Positions 30,301-45,300 of a stretch of 64,000 nucleotides of DNA are shown here, one piece after another. A program made the translations under genes and the position numbers. Within the stretch, counting starts at the first letter, position 1. Every line of letters begins with the position of its first letter. The notes under the pieces were generated by a model. It was not told the DNA's origin, searched no databases, and saw nothing but the letters and a program-made list of their open reading frames with translations. This stretch comes from Limnoperna fortunei (Eukaryota; Mollusca; Bivalvia; Mytilida; Modiolidae): assembly GCA_944474755.1 (NCBI GenBank), contig OX104112.1, positions 88,301,756 through 88,365,755 of the forward strand, in the 5' to 3' direction.

Positions 30301-33300
30301 AAAAACGGTTTTTAATTAAATATCGGCAAGAAAACAAGCATTTTATTATTTTTTTGTTATTAAGCTTGGATACTTGAACGATTTTCAATAGACGCAAATA
30401 AAAAAGGGAGATAATCAAAGTACAAAAATACAAATTCATTATAACAGCAAATTCAGTTTAACGTCAATAATGGCTGGAAACTAACATGGTCGTTGTAAAG
30501 AGGGTTGACTGTATATTAAAAATATATGAATTTAGTTTGAGGTATAAACAATGATTGCACCATTCAATTTTTTCTAAGAAAAAATGAATAAAGAAATTTG
30601 CTGCAAAGAGTTGTTTTTGAAAAACAAATATAGGATATATTCTATAGAATGTTTAGACTTTCAGTGGGGTGATTATATATGTATCAACCAACAAATTATT
30701 TGTTCTGATAATTTTCACAATTCATATTTCTGTTATGGTGAATATTATATAATTATTTGTCTTTAAAACTATAAACATGTATATGCTGTTTAAATGCTAT
30801 TTAGGGGTTTTTAATGTATGCACATTTTAAATATGGGAGATAACTGCTAGAACACAAACTATGAACTGTGATGCATTCATGTTTTTTTTTACCGCACTTA
30901 TCTAATAGGAACTGAGTGCCAGGAATCTGATTTGCATACTATACAAATATATGTTATTCAACACCCTTCATAATGTTTATATTTATGTATAAGCAATCTT
31001 TTTTGAGGAACTCATTTGGACAATTTTTTTTTCAGATATACCAATTGTGAGAATTACTCAAGGACAGTACAGTGTGGTCATTGGTAACACAGTGACCCTG
31101 GAATGCACTGTCCAAGCCAACCCCACCCATTATGTAGTTTACTGGAAGAGGATTATAAATGGAGTAGAGACTGACCTCCCTTCAAGTGGCAGATACAGTG
31201 GTTCTACTGTATCTAATCCTTCTTTAACAATAACCAACACAGTAGTCGGTGACATAGGAAGCTATGTGTGCTTTGCTAATAATACTGTTGGCAGGGGTCA
31301 AAGTGCACAAACTTATTTGAATGTTGTGGGCAGTAAGTCATGGCTAGATTGCTATATTGTTGAATAGTATTTCATTTATTTATAGAAGGTTTCCAGTGAA
31401 GGTGTTGTTGTCATACTACATTTGATTGTTTACAGGTGTTCACATTCCTTCAACCTTGCAACCTAATTCCAAAATGTTAATTTTTCAGGAAGTTAGAAGT
31501 AATTAAGTTATTAATTTCTGATTTTTACATTTAGTTTCAGGAAAGAGATTGTGTGTGTGAAAATTCAATAATTAACTAAATATTTCTTGTAGGTATTTAT
31601 ATATAGTAGTAGAAGATATAGTAGATATGTTAAACACTAAGGATAAACAGCAAATTTTATACTCACATCAGAAAAAATTGAACAGTCTTTAAAATGATTG
31701 GTGCTACAATGTTTACACTTGTCTGCACATGATACCATGAGAGCTCAAATTTTTTTGGGGGGGAAAAACACAATTTTTCAACCAATAATAAGTTATACAT
31801 TTAAACTTAATTATATTAGAAATGATTCACAAATAGAAGTATGCAGGTTATTTGAGTTTGTTTGTTCCTATGTGAGTGTACAATTTAAAAAAAATCGATG
31901 GTACATTAACTTATTTATTCCTGTTTCTTAGCAACTGAATGAAATCTCTTATGGGTAAAAAAGTAGGTTCCCTTATGTGGCATAATTTGGTCATAAAATA
32001 CATTATTTAAATAATGCTTATATAATTAGCCAGCAATGGTATATATTTCTTAATTTAAAAAAAAGCGAATGTTGGGTGTTTTAGAAGGTTAGAACTTTTT
32101 TTATCAAGTTAAAGTATTAAATTTAATTAAAATACTTTCTGTCTGTCTGGGAACCTACTCATTAAACTTGGTTGTTTGTTTGTTTGTTTGTTTTTTTTTT
32201 TTGTGTTTTTGACAGCAAGTAAAATTGTTACTAGTATTTGCAGTTTTCTTGTAAACAAGACAAGATTTTGGACTAGAATGTTACACTTTTAAATTTATCA
32301 TTATTATTTCTCTTCAAGGTGCACCAGTAGTAAGTATTCCTCAAAGTACTTATTCCACAAATATTGGAAATCCAGTTACCTTACAATGCACAGTTAGTGC
32401 TAACCCTATTCAGACTTCTGTAAAGTGGCAGAGAGTTGACAGTAACAACAATGCTGTAGATGTTGACATGACCAATTCTAGATACTCTGGAAGTACAGTT
32501 AGTTCACCATCACTGACAATCAGTAATGCTGTTAAAGCTGACGAGGGTAGATACGTCTGTATGGCCACAAATCTTGTTGGTACTGGAACCAGTGGGCAAA
32601 CCTTCCTTACTGTGGTTGGAAGTAAGTATCATTATTAATGGCTTCTTCATATTTTTAACATTCATTTCTCAAATGGTTGAATGTTGAATTGTCCAGCCTG
32701 GGACCATTAAACCTAAACTTGATTTACATGTCCCAGGTTAAGCTAAATACCATTATTTATTACTTTAAAAAATGTTACTGGTTGTACACATATACAGGGC
32801 TGACTAAATATAAAAATGTTGTCTTCTCTTACGAATTGATTTCAACCAGACTTGTTGCTTGATAACCTTTCAAGAACGTATAAATATCGGATATGACATG
32901 TAACCTATAAATAGAAATTTCTTGATAAAGCCATACCATGGGTTTTTTGACAGATATTTTTATTCTTAACTGTAAAATTGATGCACACTGCTACTTGTAC
33001 TATTTTGGGGTCAGTATGAATGACTAATGTAGATATATTAAATATTGGGTCAGGGCAAAGGAGGATATCTAGGTTAGTTTGACAAAATTAATTTCATACT
33101 TTCTTGTAAAACCAGATGTATTTTTATTAAAAATTGATGCATGATGCCATTTGTTGGAAGAAAGAAGGTACAGGGTTGGGTTTTGTTTTCATTATTGATT
33201 CATTTACCTCCTAGACAATTTGTATCTTTGGCATATCAATCCACAGAACTAACACTTTATAAATATTGTTTTTAATTATCCTAACCATATTTTAGTTAAA

Positions 33301-36300
33301 ATAAAACATTTTATGTTTTTGTTTTGCATCTAGGATACCTTCCATATACAAGTTACTGTGTAAATCTTGTATTAGGTCAGCAACTCTTCTGTCTGTGTAA
33401 CAAATAGTTCATGTGTGATTTTTTAAACCAAATTCTAGTTTTCTTGTTTATTTGCTTTCAGGTAGTCCTACAGTTACTGTTCCTGACCCAAGTTATTCTG
33501 TCAACAGAGGTTCATCTGTTACCCTCCAGTGTGCATATTCTGCCAATCCAGCAGCAACTCGGGTGCGATGGTTGAGGAACAATGTTGAGATAGATCTTAC
33601 TAATACTTTAAAATATGGCGGTTCGCTGGTATCTTCTGCATCACTTATCATCAAAAATGCTGATAAAAATGATGAGGGAACATATGTTTGTCAAGTTACC
33701 AATGACGTTGGAACGGGAATTAGTACACCTACCACTCTTAGTGTGGTTGGAAGTAAGATTTTGTGGCATTAGATGTATTATAAGCAATGGGGAATAAAGT
33801 GTCTTTTTGTTTTAATGTTTTAAAACCATGATTTCTGACAATTTGTATTATTAACAAAAAGAAAAAGACTTCTATTTTCCACTTCTCAGTTAACAGTAAA
33901 AAATCTAAGAAAATATCCTATTTATGATTTTAAATTGTTTTCCCCTTAATTAGCTTTCAGAACACTACAATTCATTACTTTTTTACAGATCCACCAACAG
34001 TTACTGTAGCAACAGGTGCCTACACTGTTAATGTAGGATCCAGTGTGACTCTCCAGTGTGCTGTAACAGCTGATCCTGCCGCTACTCAAGTATATTGGCA
34101 GAGAGCTGATGGCGGTACCACGACTACCATCATAATTGATAACATTAAATACTCAGGATCAGCCGTAGGAAATCCATCTCTCGTGATAAATAATGCAGCA
34201 TTCACTGATGCAGGAACATATTATTGTTATGCTGTGAACTCTGTTGGCGTTGGAGGAAGTACACAGGTCGTGGTGGGCGTTACTGGCAGTAAGTGGATCG
34301 TTTAGATCTTTTATTTATGTTGAATACACACATATATATATACATTAGTTAACACTTTATTGCTTGTTTATTAATGTTTTACCATATCTGTACCCAAATA
34401 GTCAGTTTAATGGTGTTGCCTCAGATGAAAATTGATAAGGACACTAAACAGTCAATCCATCAATTGAAATCGGTAAGGAGTTTTGCTATTAGTTAGCTTT
34501 TGGAAACTTAAAACTAAACTAAAAGATTTTTTGGCTGTTCAAAATACATGTGTATAATAGGATTTAAATCCAGTTAAATTTCTACACTGAAAATGATCAA
34601 TTTTTCTTATATAATTAAACAGAACTTGTATATATTTGGCATGTAGTAAGCAGAATTTGTAACTTTTAATCAAGAATCAGATTTTATGCTTGTAGAAACT
34701 TGCACAGGAAACAGATTTTGCTTTTAGAGAGCTTAAGATGCTTGAAAGAGATATATGGTTCCTTTACTTAATTGGAAAATGGAAGACACATACTTGAAAG
34801 AGAAATTTATGTTCTTTGTTTTACAATATAGTACTTGTAAGGTTTTTCTTGCATGTGTTTGAAGTGTTAGGTTAGCTTAGAAATGCCTCGTTAATGCTTT
34901 AGTTCTTATGCTTGGAATCTTGCTTTTCTGTTCCATTGCTGTATCCCATGAATATTATGCATGGATATGAAAATATATAAATATACAAGATCTATAAACA
35001 AGTCTATGTCCCTACAATAAAACTAGTGTCATGGCAACAAAAGTAAGAAAGTTACTTTCAGAACATTATTGTTCATATTTGTTTATGTTGTATGTGTACA
35101 TATGTGGAATTATTTATGTGCATACATGATTAATCTTGCTTGATTTCAGTAAGCTTTTTTTACTGTAATGTATAAAAAATATTGTTATATTAGAATATAC
35201 AAATATTCCAAAATTATATAAAAAAGAAAGATGATTTCATTTTGCTTTATACTGTATGATTTCAAATCATATTTTTTTAACAATGTTTTTGTTAACAATC
35301 TGTAAATTTTTGTTAAATACCCTCTTCTATTATATAAACACAATAAATAATATCTTACAGGAAATATAGTACTTGAACTTAAAATATTCTGTAAGATATA
35401 TGTAATAATTTCAGTTTAAAAAATGGTATTTGCTTATGCTCACCCTTCTTATAGAAACTTTTAATATTTGATATATGAGCTGTACCCCATGAACATTTTT
35501 TAATTTTATTATTTTAATCTGCAATATAAAAGCAGGTCAGTTTATTATTAAACATTATTTTCAACATTAATTTGTATACTTTTAAAATACATGTCCTATA
35601 TGTTTTTAGATAAGCCAAGTGTTAGTTTACCAAGAACAAGTATAACAGCAAACTATGGTGATGATGTCACAATAGCCTGTGATATTGTGGCTAACCCTAA
35701 AGAAACATCAGTGTATTGGCAGAAGAGCCCCATCTCTGGTGGCAATGCTGTTACAATTGACATGACAAATACTGCTAAATACTCGGGATCAACTGTTGCT
35801 GTTCCAGCTCTTACCATTAAAAAAGTGGACCTTAGTGATATTGCAAGATATGTCTGTTTTGCCGCTAATAGTGTGGGAACTGGCCGAAGTACAAATGGAA
35901 CCCTCAATGTTGTCGGAAGTAAGTGCTTTAAGAGTTGTTGCTAATGCTTGTCCACTTATCCTTACCACTTAATTAACACTTACAGGTAGTCCAAATTAAG
36001 AATTATTGTGAATGGTCATACCTCAATTCTACAGATAGTTCAATTGGATAAGAGACTTCACGGGGGACTCGTTAGCCGAGTGGTTAAGGTAGTTCATCTA
36101 CCTACTATTGATCACATGGTCTTTCAACACTGAGATTGCAAGTTCAAGTCTCACTGCAGGCAGGGTCAGCTTGAATCAATTCTTAATTGACAAGGATTTC
36201 CAGTTTTTGCCTCCAAAGATCTGGGGTTTTCTCTGTGTACTCCTGCTTCCTTCCCAAAAAAATGGATGCCATGATATATCTGAAAGTGATGTTAAACACC

Positions 36301-39300
36301 ATTCAAACAAAAAACAAATAAAACAACTAATAAAGTATACTGGAGTAAGCACTGATAGTGACAGTTTTCTATGTTTCAGTACTTGGACATTAAATTTAAA
36401 ACTACTACCATTAGCAGCAATGTAAAAGGGCATTTCCTGGGTGCCTTCTACCTTTAAATAAAAAGGACCAAATGATTTTCTGGCCAGAGTAGAATTGCCT
36501 AAAAATGATGTGCTTTATTTTTATTAAACAACTTAAGTAAACCCATAAGTTGGTATCTTAAGTTTAAAAATTGTTCAACAAACATCTGTCTCCTGTAGTT
36601 ATATGGAATCTTCTGCTAATATACCGGTAGGCTATTCTTTGCACAAATGTCATTTAAGTTAAAATTAAATTCATTTTAGATAGTTTTAAAACATTTAAAG
36701 TTTTCCTTTTTAGGTCAACCAACAGTTACCATAGGTCAAGACACATACACTGCCAATATTGGTAACAGCATTATTATAACCTGCACCGTGTCATCCTTCC
36801 CAGCACATACAAGTGTATACTGGACAAAGCAGGTCGGTGGTAATCCACAGATGACAATTTCAACAACTACAACTAAATATTCTATTAGTTCAAATCTGAA
36901 TGCACCATCACTGACAATTTTCGACGTGGATGATTCAGATGCTGGAATGTATAGATGTTTTGCAACAAATATTGTTGGAACTGGTCAGAGTTCTGCAGCC
37001 ACCTTGAATGTCATAGGAAGTATGTTCAATTTTACTTACTGATTTTAAAGTTTCTAATTTAACAGTTTTTTTGCTGTTTTTTGAAACAATATATTTTCTA
37101 AAATATTTGAAAGTTTATTTTGATGGAATAAAACCGAATATGAAATAATTTAGCTGGGGTTAATTTATTTTTAAGCCGTGATAGTCAGTTTGTAGCATAG
37201 ATAAGTTTTGACCGCCTGCTCAAAATTGGAATTTAACTATGAAACAGTTTACAACAGCCATTTACTAGATTTTTATTATTTATAACTATGGAGAAAAACT
37301 GCTGCATAATAATTAGGAGATAACTGTATTGTATTTGAAGATTTGCCGGCATCAATTGGTGATTTGATGGTCGTAAATTGAGTTTATTGGCAACCTGTAA
37401 GCGGAGCCAGTAAAAAGATATTTCCGACCATCAAATCACCAATTGATTCCGGCAAATCTTCAAATACAATACAGTTATCTCCATTCTAATGCTATGGCAG
37501 TAAAAACTAAATTAACTGATTAAAATTGGAATTTTTTATTTGCCGGAAATAACGTCTGCACTTGCGTTAAAATTAGACGGCATCAGTCGTGGAATTGATG
37601 CCATGAAATTATTCATGTTATCCAATCAGAATTGATGTTACATCATGAACTGCATTAGAATGATGGAGATACAGAAATATAGATATGTAGTGTGTAAATG
37701 TTAACATTTATTATAGTTTATACAACATCACCGGTGGGTATCAATCAATCAATCTACTACAAAGTACCGCAAGTCGATAGAACTCTGAAAACAATGTTAA
37801 TACTGTTATAACAGTAGTCTTTTTAAAACCTTTGTATTGTGTATTTGTTTTGCCTTCTCTTAAGTATCAACTTTGTCATTTAAATATCAATGTACAACTA
37901 ATTATCTTCTACATGATCTGATATAGTCATGTTACCTGACCTTCAACAACCTTCCATGTTTTATAATTTTTTTTCTATTTTTAGATCCACCAGTAGTAGC
38001 TGCATCCCCCGCCTTGAATTCTGTCAGAATTGGTCAGTCTATAACTCTCATGTGTACTATAACAGCCAATCCTGCCGCAACCAATGTTGTTTGGCAAAAG
38101 GTCGTGACTACCGGAAATACCGATCAATATGTTAACATTGATAGGACCCTAAGCAAGTATACCGGTGGTACAGTACAGATTCCAAGTTTGACCATCAATC
38201 CTGTTGCTGAAGATGATAGAGGAAACTACCGATGTGTTGCATCTAATGCCATTGGGACAACAAACAGTAATCAGATTTCATTGGAAACTATTGGAGGTAA
38301 GTTTCACATAAAATGTAATGTATTAATCAGCTAAAATGATAGAGTTGTCTCCCCTTGCTCAGTTCTTACTGAGGATTCATTACATTTTACATCTATGTTC
38401 TTATAATGAATACAATTATTTTAAAAAAAAACTTTTGTTTATTTATTATGATTTGTGATTATGTTTCTTTCTTTGATTAAATTGTAATTGATTCTGCGGG
38501 AACCTTTAATTGGTAAATAAAAATCTGTTCTGTTCTTTTCTATGTTATAAATCATAAAACTAACGCTCTCTCATATACAAAGTATGTATGGTATCTTATG
38601 TTGGGTGCCAGTTTTTTAGGGCGTAACATTTCTAGGTAGAATATGTGCCATGGCTTAAGTGTAAAAGTTATGTCATGTAAACAAAATGGTTTTATTTTGA
38701 AAGGATAAGGTGAATGGATTTATTTTCTTTAATATTGTTCTCTGACAGCCTTAAAAGTTTGACAGAAAAAGAAAAAATATAAATTTACAAACATACATTT
38801 ATTATTGTCCATTATGTTAAATTAAGACAAGGGTACAGATGAAAAAGAACTGTTATCAGTTTTCATGCTAAATGTTAATGTTTGTTTCAGATCCTCCAAC
38901 TGGGGTAAAAGTGACACCTACACCGATTGTTGTTATTGAGGGTAATACAATACAAGCTACATGTACTGCCAATGGAAACCCTGCACCTACATTCCAGTGG
39001 TATAAGAGTACAGACCTGAACACTGTTATCAGTACAGGATCTGAGTTACGAGTACCAAATGCCCTGGATACAAATAAAGGAACATACATTTGTAGAGCTA
39101 TGAACAAATTTGGTACCAACGATGCACAAGTCACAGTGGATGTTCAATGTATGTTAAATATCAAGCTTTATCTCATTGAAATTATGTCATAATAAAAGAA
39201 AACCACTTGGCAGTTACTGAATGGAATGTCAATTTTCAATGAAGAGGTTATGTCACAATTTTTTCATAACTTATCTTTTGCTGGTTTCTGTAATATACAC

Positions 39301-42300
39301 ATAGTTCACGGAAGGTCAAGAATACAAAACATTGGTTAAAGCTATGCTGGAATTGTGAATAAAACTCCATTTTTATCCAAGGAAATATATGGTTTGGATA
39401 TGGTATCTTTTAACTGCCTACATTTTATTTTAAGTTAACTGTGATGGATGAAATAAAATATTTGTATTGCTTTAAGACATAAATTGTTTTACTTTGTTAT
39501 TTTTAAATAAAGCACTGAAAACATAGCAAAAGACATATTAAAAAGGTTCATAGTAATAACAAGAATCAAAGGGAAAATACACCAGGGGGCAGCACAATTA
39601 CTATTAGGGAAAGAAAATACATCAGGGGGCAGCACAATTACTATTAGGGAAAGAAAATACACCAGGAGCCAGCACAATTACTATTAGGGAAAGAAAATAC
39701 ACCAGGGGGCAGCACAATTACTATTAGGGAAAGAAAATACACCAAGGGGCAGCACAATTACTATTAGGGAAAACAAATACACCAGGGGGCAGCACAATTG
39801 CTATTAGGGAAAGAAATTTTTTTTCATTGTATCTGTGTAATATATTGTTTTTTGCAGTTACACCTAAAGTTGTGATATCTAATCTGGGAATAAATGGAAC
39901 CAAAGGCAACTCTATTGACATTAAATGTACTCAAACATCAAATCCATTGGCTACAGAAGTTTCTTGGACAAAAATCACACCAACTGATAGTAGAACAGTC
40001 ATAATTGACAACATTAAGTATATAGGAGGCTCTGTATCCAATCCAACCCTTACCATTACCAATCTAGATGGCGCTGATGAAGCATCATACAGATGTTCGG
40101 CTAGAAATTCTGTTGGAATTGGGTTATCTCAACTTGCAGCTGTAAAAGTTGACCTTAATTGTAAGTCATGCAGAAAAATAAAATTTCAACATTGGAAACA
40201 CAAATAAAAAAATTATAATTTAATTTGCTACTACAGTGTATAAGGATTTCAAAAAAAATTTCAAACATGTTTTCCTCATCCATGAAATAACTAATTAGTG
40301 TTATGGAATGAGATTTTAGATTTAAGGGGATGCAGGACACCATTCACCATTTTTTGTGAAAATTTCAAAATAGATGGAACATTTATGGTAAATCTACTGA
40401 TAAATTCTTTCATAAACTCTCAATTATCATCAAATTTTTAAATAATAATAAAATTTGTTATTTATTAATGGTTGAAATAACAAGTTTTCGCATAAATGAG
40501 TTTGGTATTGGCAATATAATGAAAATTAAATTTTTTAACAAGGGAGGTAATTTTGACCAAAAAATACCATTGTTTTGCACTTTCTGACCAGTTATTTCCA
40601 AATGAACAAAAGTTGAACTTGGAGAACCCAATTTTTTTTCCATCATCAAAATGTATACCAATTGCATGACATTATTTAAAAAATTCAGATAATTTCATTG
40701 GACAGAATTTGTGTAATCTTTTATTTTTAGTGCTTAGTTATTCTCTTCTCTGTATAATCTATTAGAAAATTTAAATATTCAGTGCTCAACTCCTTGAAAA
40801 TTAGCTCTGAAACCCCTATTTCTTAGTTTGAATTATGATAACAAGTGTTTAAAAAAACGAACTATATGTCGAATTTAAAGAAATTTCATTGACAAATTAT
40901 TTTCAGTGAAAGTGTCCTGCATACCCTTTACAAACAGATAACAATTTTTTAAAAGTACAAAATTCATGAAGAAATTTTGTAAGATGACAGTTTATAAAAT
41001 CGGGATACAGAATCAATGTTTTTTTGTGAAATTGTCAGATGTAGTTAGGACACAGTTTATTCTTCAATCTGCTTAAAATGTATCACAAATTCTTCATTTG
41101 TTAATTTTTTGCATGACTATGAGAAAATGTGTCTAAAAAATGTACAGAATTGTAAATAGCTTCATTTACCTTGGGAATATAAGTCATATTTAGCAAAAAC
41201 ACAAAGCGTGAAAAATCCTCTGATGTAAAAGAAAAAAAAGGAAAATGAAAAATAATAAATTCGAACTTAAGTAATATCATATGACACATATACGTGTGTC
41301 ACATGTCGCTATAGTAGATAACTGTTAACATTTGCATACATCTTGAATTGTTTTTTCTTTTATGATTAGACACCTATATAAAGATTATTAGATTTCTGAT
41401 GGTTTCAAAAGGATTATGTCAATCAAATATAAAAAAATTTTCTTCTCTCTTTTTTATTTTGTTTGATCTTCTTGGACATATTTCTTTAAAAAAAATACAG
41501 CCAGGATTTTTAGGGTTCCCATGGATTATTTTATGGATTGTCCAGTGTGTCACCAGGTGGGTTTTGTGGGGTTTTCAGGGTATAATACAGAAGCATGGCC
41601 ACATAACATAATTGGTTACATGTTAGCTTGTTAAAGACCCATTTTGTAGATTTTGGTAGGACTAAGCCCAATGTAGCCACTTTCACAGGCTAAATTGTGT
41701 CCCAAATAAGCTCTCTATACTTTTTTGTAGGCATTTAAATATAGTTTGCTTAGTTTATATTTTGTTTGTTAACTTCTTGTTCTGATACTGAATTTCTGCT
41801 GACTGGATGTTTATTATTGAGTTAATCAATCAAATGAATATATATCCATAATAAGTTGGTGCATGATAGTGCGTGATAATGAATGTTGTTTCCTGGTTTA
41901 CAGCTGCACCGATTGGTATAAGGATTTATCCAGATGGTATAACAGTTCTTGAAGGACACCCCTTTTCAATGTACTGTAATGCTACAGCCTACCCCGATCC
42001 TCAGTACCAATGGTTCCATGATGATATCATGATTAGGGAAGGACAGGTTTATTCTGTTGATATCTCTGACTACAATAAACATGATGGTTTATATACATGT
42101 AAGGCATACAACAGCAAAGGATTCCAACAGGCAACAATTGATGTAGATGTCAAATGTAAGTTGGTAATTCTAAATTGTAGCTTGGACTACTATAACTAAT
42201 CGATATATAGGTTCCCCATTGAAGTTGGTATTTTAACACACAAAGACTTTAGGAAACATTAGTATAAGTAAATATAGTAATAAAGCTTCCATGGCATGGT

Positions 42301-45300
42301 AAAAACAAACAGAGAAAGTGAAAGATTTTATTTGAATAGGATTGATAACATACAGGTACTACATGTAGCTTATATAAATCCAAATAAAATAACTAGAACA
42401 TTTTACAAATAAGTCAAAAACATAGTTTCTAAAAAAATATATGTATTTGTTTAAAAGTAACAATCTGCTGTTTTTATTGAAGCCCCTTTTATCTGACTGT
42501 TTGGTATTAAATGATTGTATTTCTCTAAGTAAATACCATGTATATTGTATGAAAATTCAAACTTTAATATTTTTAAGAAAAAGGGAGATAATTGTCATAT
42601 ATTTTACTGTTAAATTCACTTTGTATGTGTACTAACTATGCTTTAAATTAAATTCATAGTGAGTTTGATTTTTTTTTTTATTTATTTATATTTGTTCTAA
42701 TTATTTGCAGTATTTAACACCTTTTGTTTCTGTTAACAGTTCCACCAATCAGTAGTGTTAAAACGAGCAGTATTTCAGCGGTAGTTGGCCGTCCTGTCAC
42801 TTTGTCTTGCGATTCCTTTGCTAATCCATCTGCTGTGAAATGGAATTGGTATTATAATGATATCCTACTAACGAGTGTACCAGATACCCAGAAAACTTAT
42901 ACCGTTGATATGAACAAAGCAACTGATGCTGGTCTCTATAGCTGTGTGGCTTTCAATGAAGTTGGACAGTCGGGCAAAATTGAGTTTACTTTGACTGTAG
43001 GCCTTGTAACTACCACCGCAGCTCCAGTAACTGGTATGTTCAATATTGTAAATAGGGTTTAATTAAAAACAAAACCTCTGTTTCAATTAATCTTTTGATT
43101 TGTTGTGTTGTTTAATTTTATTTTAATATGCTTGTAAATGTTTTTTATTTTGTCTCAATTTATGATACGAAAGACTTATCTAAGACACATTTTTAATCTG
43201 TAGGCAAACAAGATAAATGGATTTGCTGATATTTTTGTATTAACTTGCTTGATACATAAAAAATTAAAGACATGCAGGAATAAAATAATTAAAAATATGT
43301 TATTTATTTAATGTCATATTTATGGATAAAATTTAACAAATACAATTTCATATTAAATTGAATAAAAAAAGTTTTTTATTGTTTTTCAGTTACAGGGGCT
43401 GCTGCTGTAGGGCAGTCACTAGCTTTATCAGGGTTATCCGGTGGTGAAATCGCTGCTATTGTACTTGGTATTTTGTTCTTTATTCTCCTGTTGATAGCAT
43501 TGATTGTTTGCTGTATTCTACAAGGTAAATAATTATTATAAACTGTCCAAATATTATATACAGCAAAATTGTTCATGTTTTCATACACTTTCTACTTACT
43601 TAATTATAATAATTTGAGCCCAAATTTTATTGGCCAAACTGCTAATGACATGAATCATAAATTACCTTTAAATTTTTAATGTATAGCTATATAAATAAAC
43701 ACAGGGAAACAGATTCAGACGTTGTTCATATATTGGAGTTCATTCTACATATACAAGAGTGAACTCTTGCAAATCAATCTCTTAAGGTAATTAATCTTTC
43801 TGTATAATGTAATTTGCACTCAGAAAGCCTACATAGACAGTTCAGATGGCAACAATAAAATTAAATATATAATCATTTGATTGGTTAATTTTAGGTTGTT
43901 GTATTTGCTGTGCTGCAGCTGGAGCCAAGGATAAGGAAAGACGTATTACACCTGATCGTGAAATTACTAAGGTGGATATCCCACGATTCTATGAGGTGCC
44001 AACAGTTGTTACAAGGTATATGATGTGTAGTGATATTTGTGTGTAGTCAAGGTATAGGATGTTTAGCTATGCCTCGGTGGTTTCCAGATGATAACTTGAA
44101 AACGCATCAACAGCTATTAATTCTATAAAATAAAGATCAAGTTCAATTTTCAGCACAATCCAATTTGTAGTTTTTGACTTAGGCCAATTCAAGGGGTTAT
44201 TTTGTCAACAATTGGCAGTTTCCAGGTGATAACTTTAGAATGCAGCAACAGATTTTTTTAACTTTGCACAGCTGTTAAGTACTATAAAATGAAGATCAGG
44301 TTGAATTTTCAGCACAATCCCATATGTAGTTTTTGAGTTGTGCCAAATTGAAATAATTTTTATAGGACCAGGATCAAGGTAAAAATTGTCTTCTGAGCTG
44401 TTCCTGTAAGCTAATATGTAATTCAGTAAAATGTGTTCATGAATTTTAAAAATAATATAACATGGTGGGATATCATTTAATATCCCATTAAATGACCTAT
44501 TTTTAAAGTTATTATCTTTTTTCTTTTCTTATAGAGAGCCATCACTTATTTCCAAGAGAGATGTCAGTCTACATATGGCTCCAGTCTACAGGTAAATGCA
44601 GTCAAGATAATGTTTGCATGCTCTTTCCTGAAATATTCACACTCCAATAATATTTATGTACATACATATATATAATGATAAGTAACTAACATTGTTATAA
44701 ATAAAGATGTTAGTTCCATTATGGCTAGTACACCCTTATATAATGAACAAAGGTACATAATGTCCCAAAAAGTTAATATTATACAATTAATAACTTTGAT
44801 ATAGGTCGCTATCAGGATTTATCAGCCAGAGAAAATGTAATATTCATCGAGCCGCTAGGCGAGGTGAATATACATTTTGGAGGGCTGATCAATCCTGATA
44901 GCGACCGTATATCAAAGTCATTAATTGTTTTATTACATGAATAAAACCACCATCTCCCTTGATCAGAAAAACAGAGGATGTCTTTTCTACTGGAGCCCCT
45001 GCTTACATTTTGTAATTGTTGTTACCCTTAATATTTTTTTATTTAATACGGCATTCTTATATGAATTTGCTGGTAATACTGAAATTCCAGTTTCAAAGAT
45101 TGAGAAGAGTATAAATGAATTAACATGTCGCAGAGCCGATGTGTCTCCCATTTGTTGTTGTCACGCACGATGCACGAATAATACAATCGATTTGATTGGA
45201 CGAATGAATTTGTTAAGACGGCTATTCTGATTGGCTAAAACATCAAAACCAGGTTGATATAGTATTCCACTTGACTACTATGCGGCGGAATCGTGCAGCG

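Noticed and set aside
36072..36155. A functional tRNA gene
   Set aside because: The box A and box B words sit in the head of a SINE with a body and A-rich tail, and no clean cloverleaf is apparent.
55..38296. Dscam-style mutually exclusive exon cluster
   Set aside because: Exons are diverged, each is a whole domain, and I see no repeated selector or docking sequences in the introns. Skipping is possible, but mutual exclusion is not supported.
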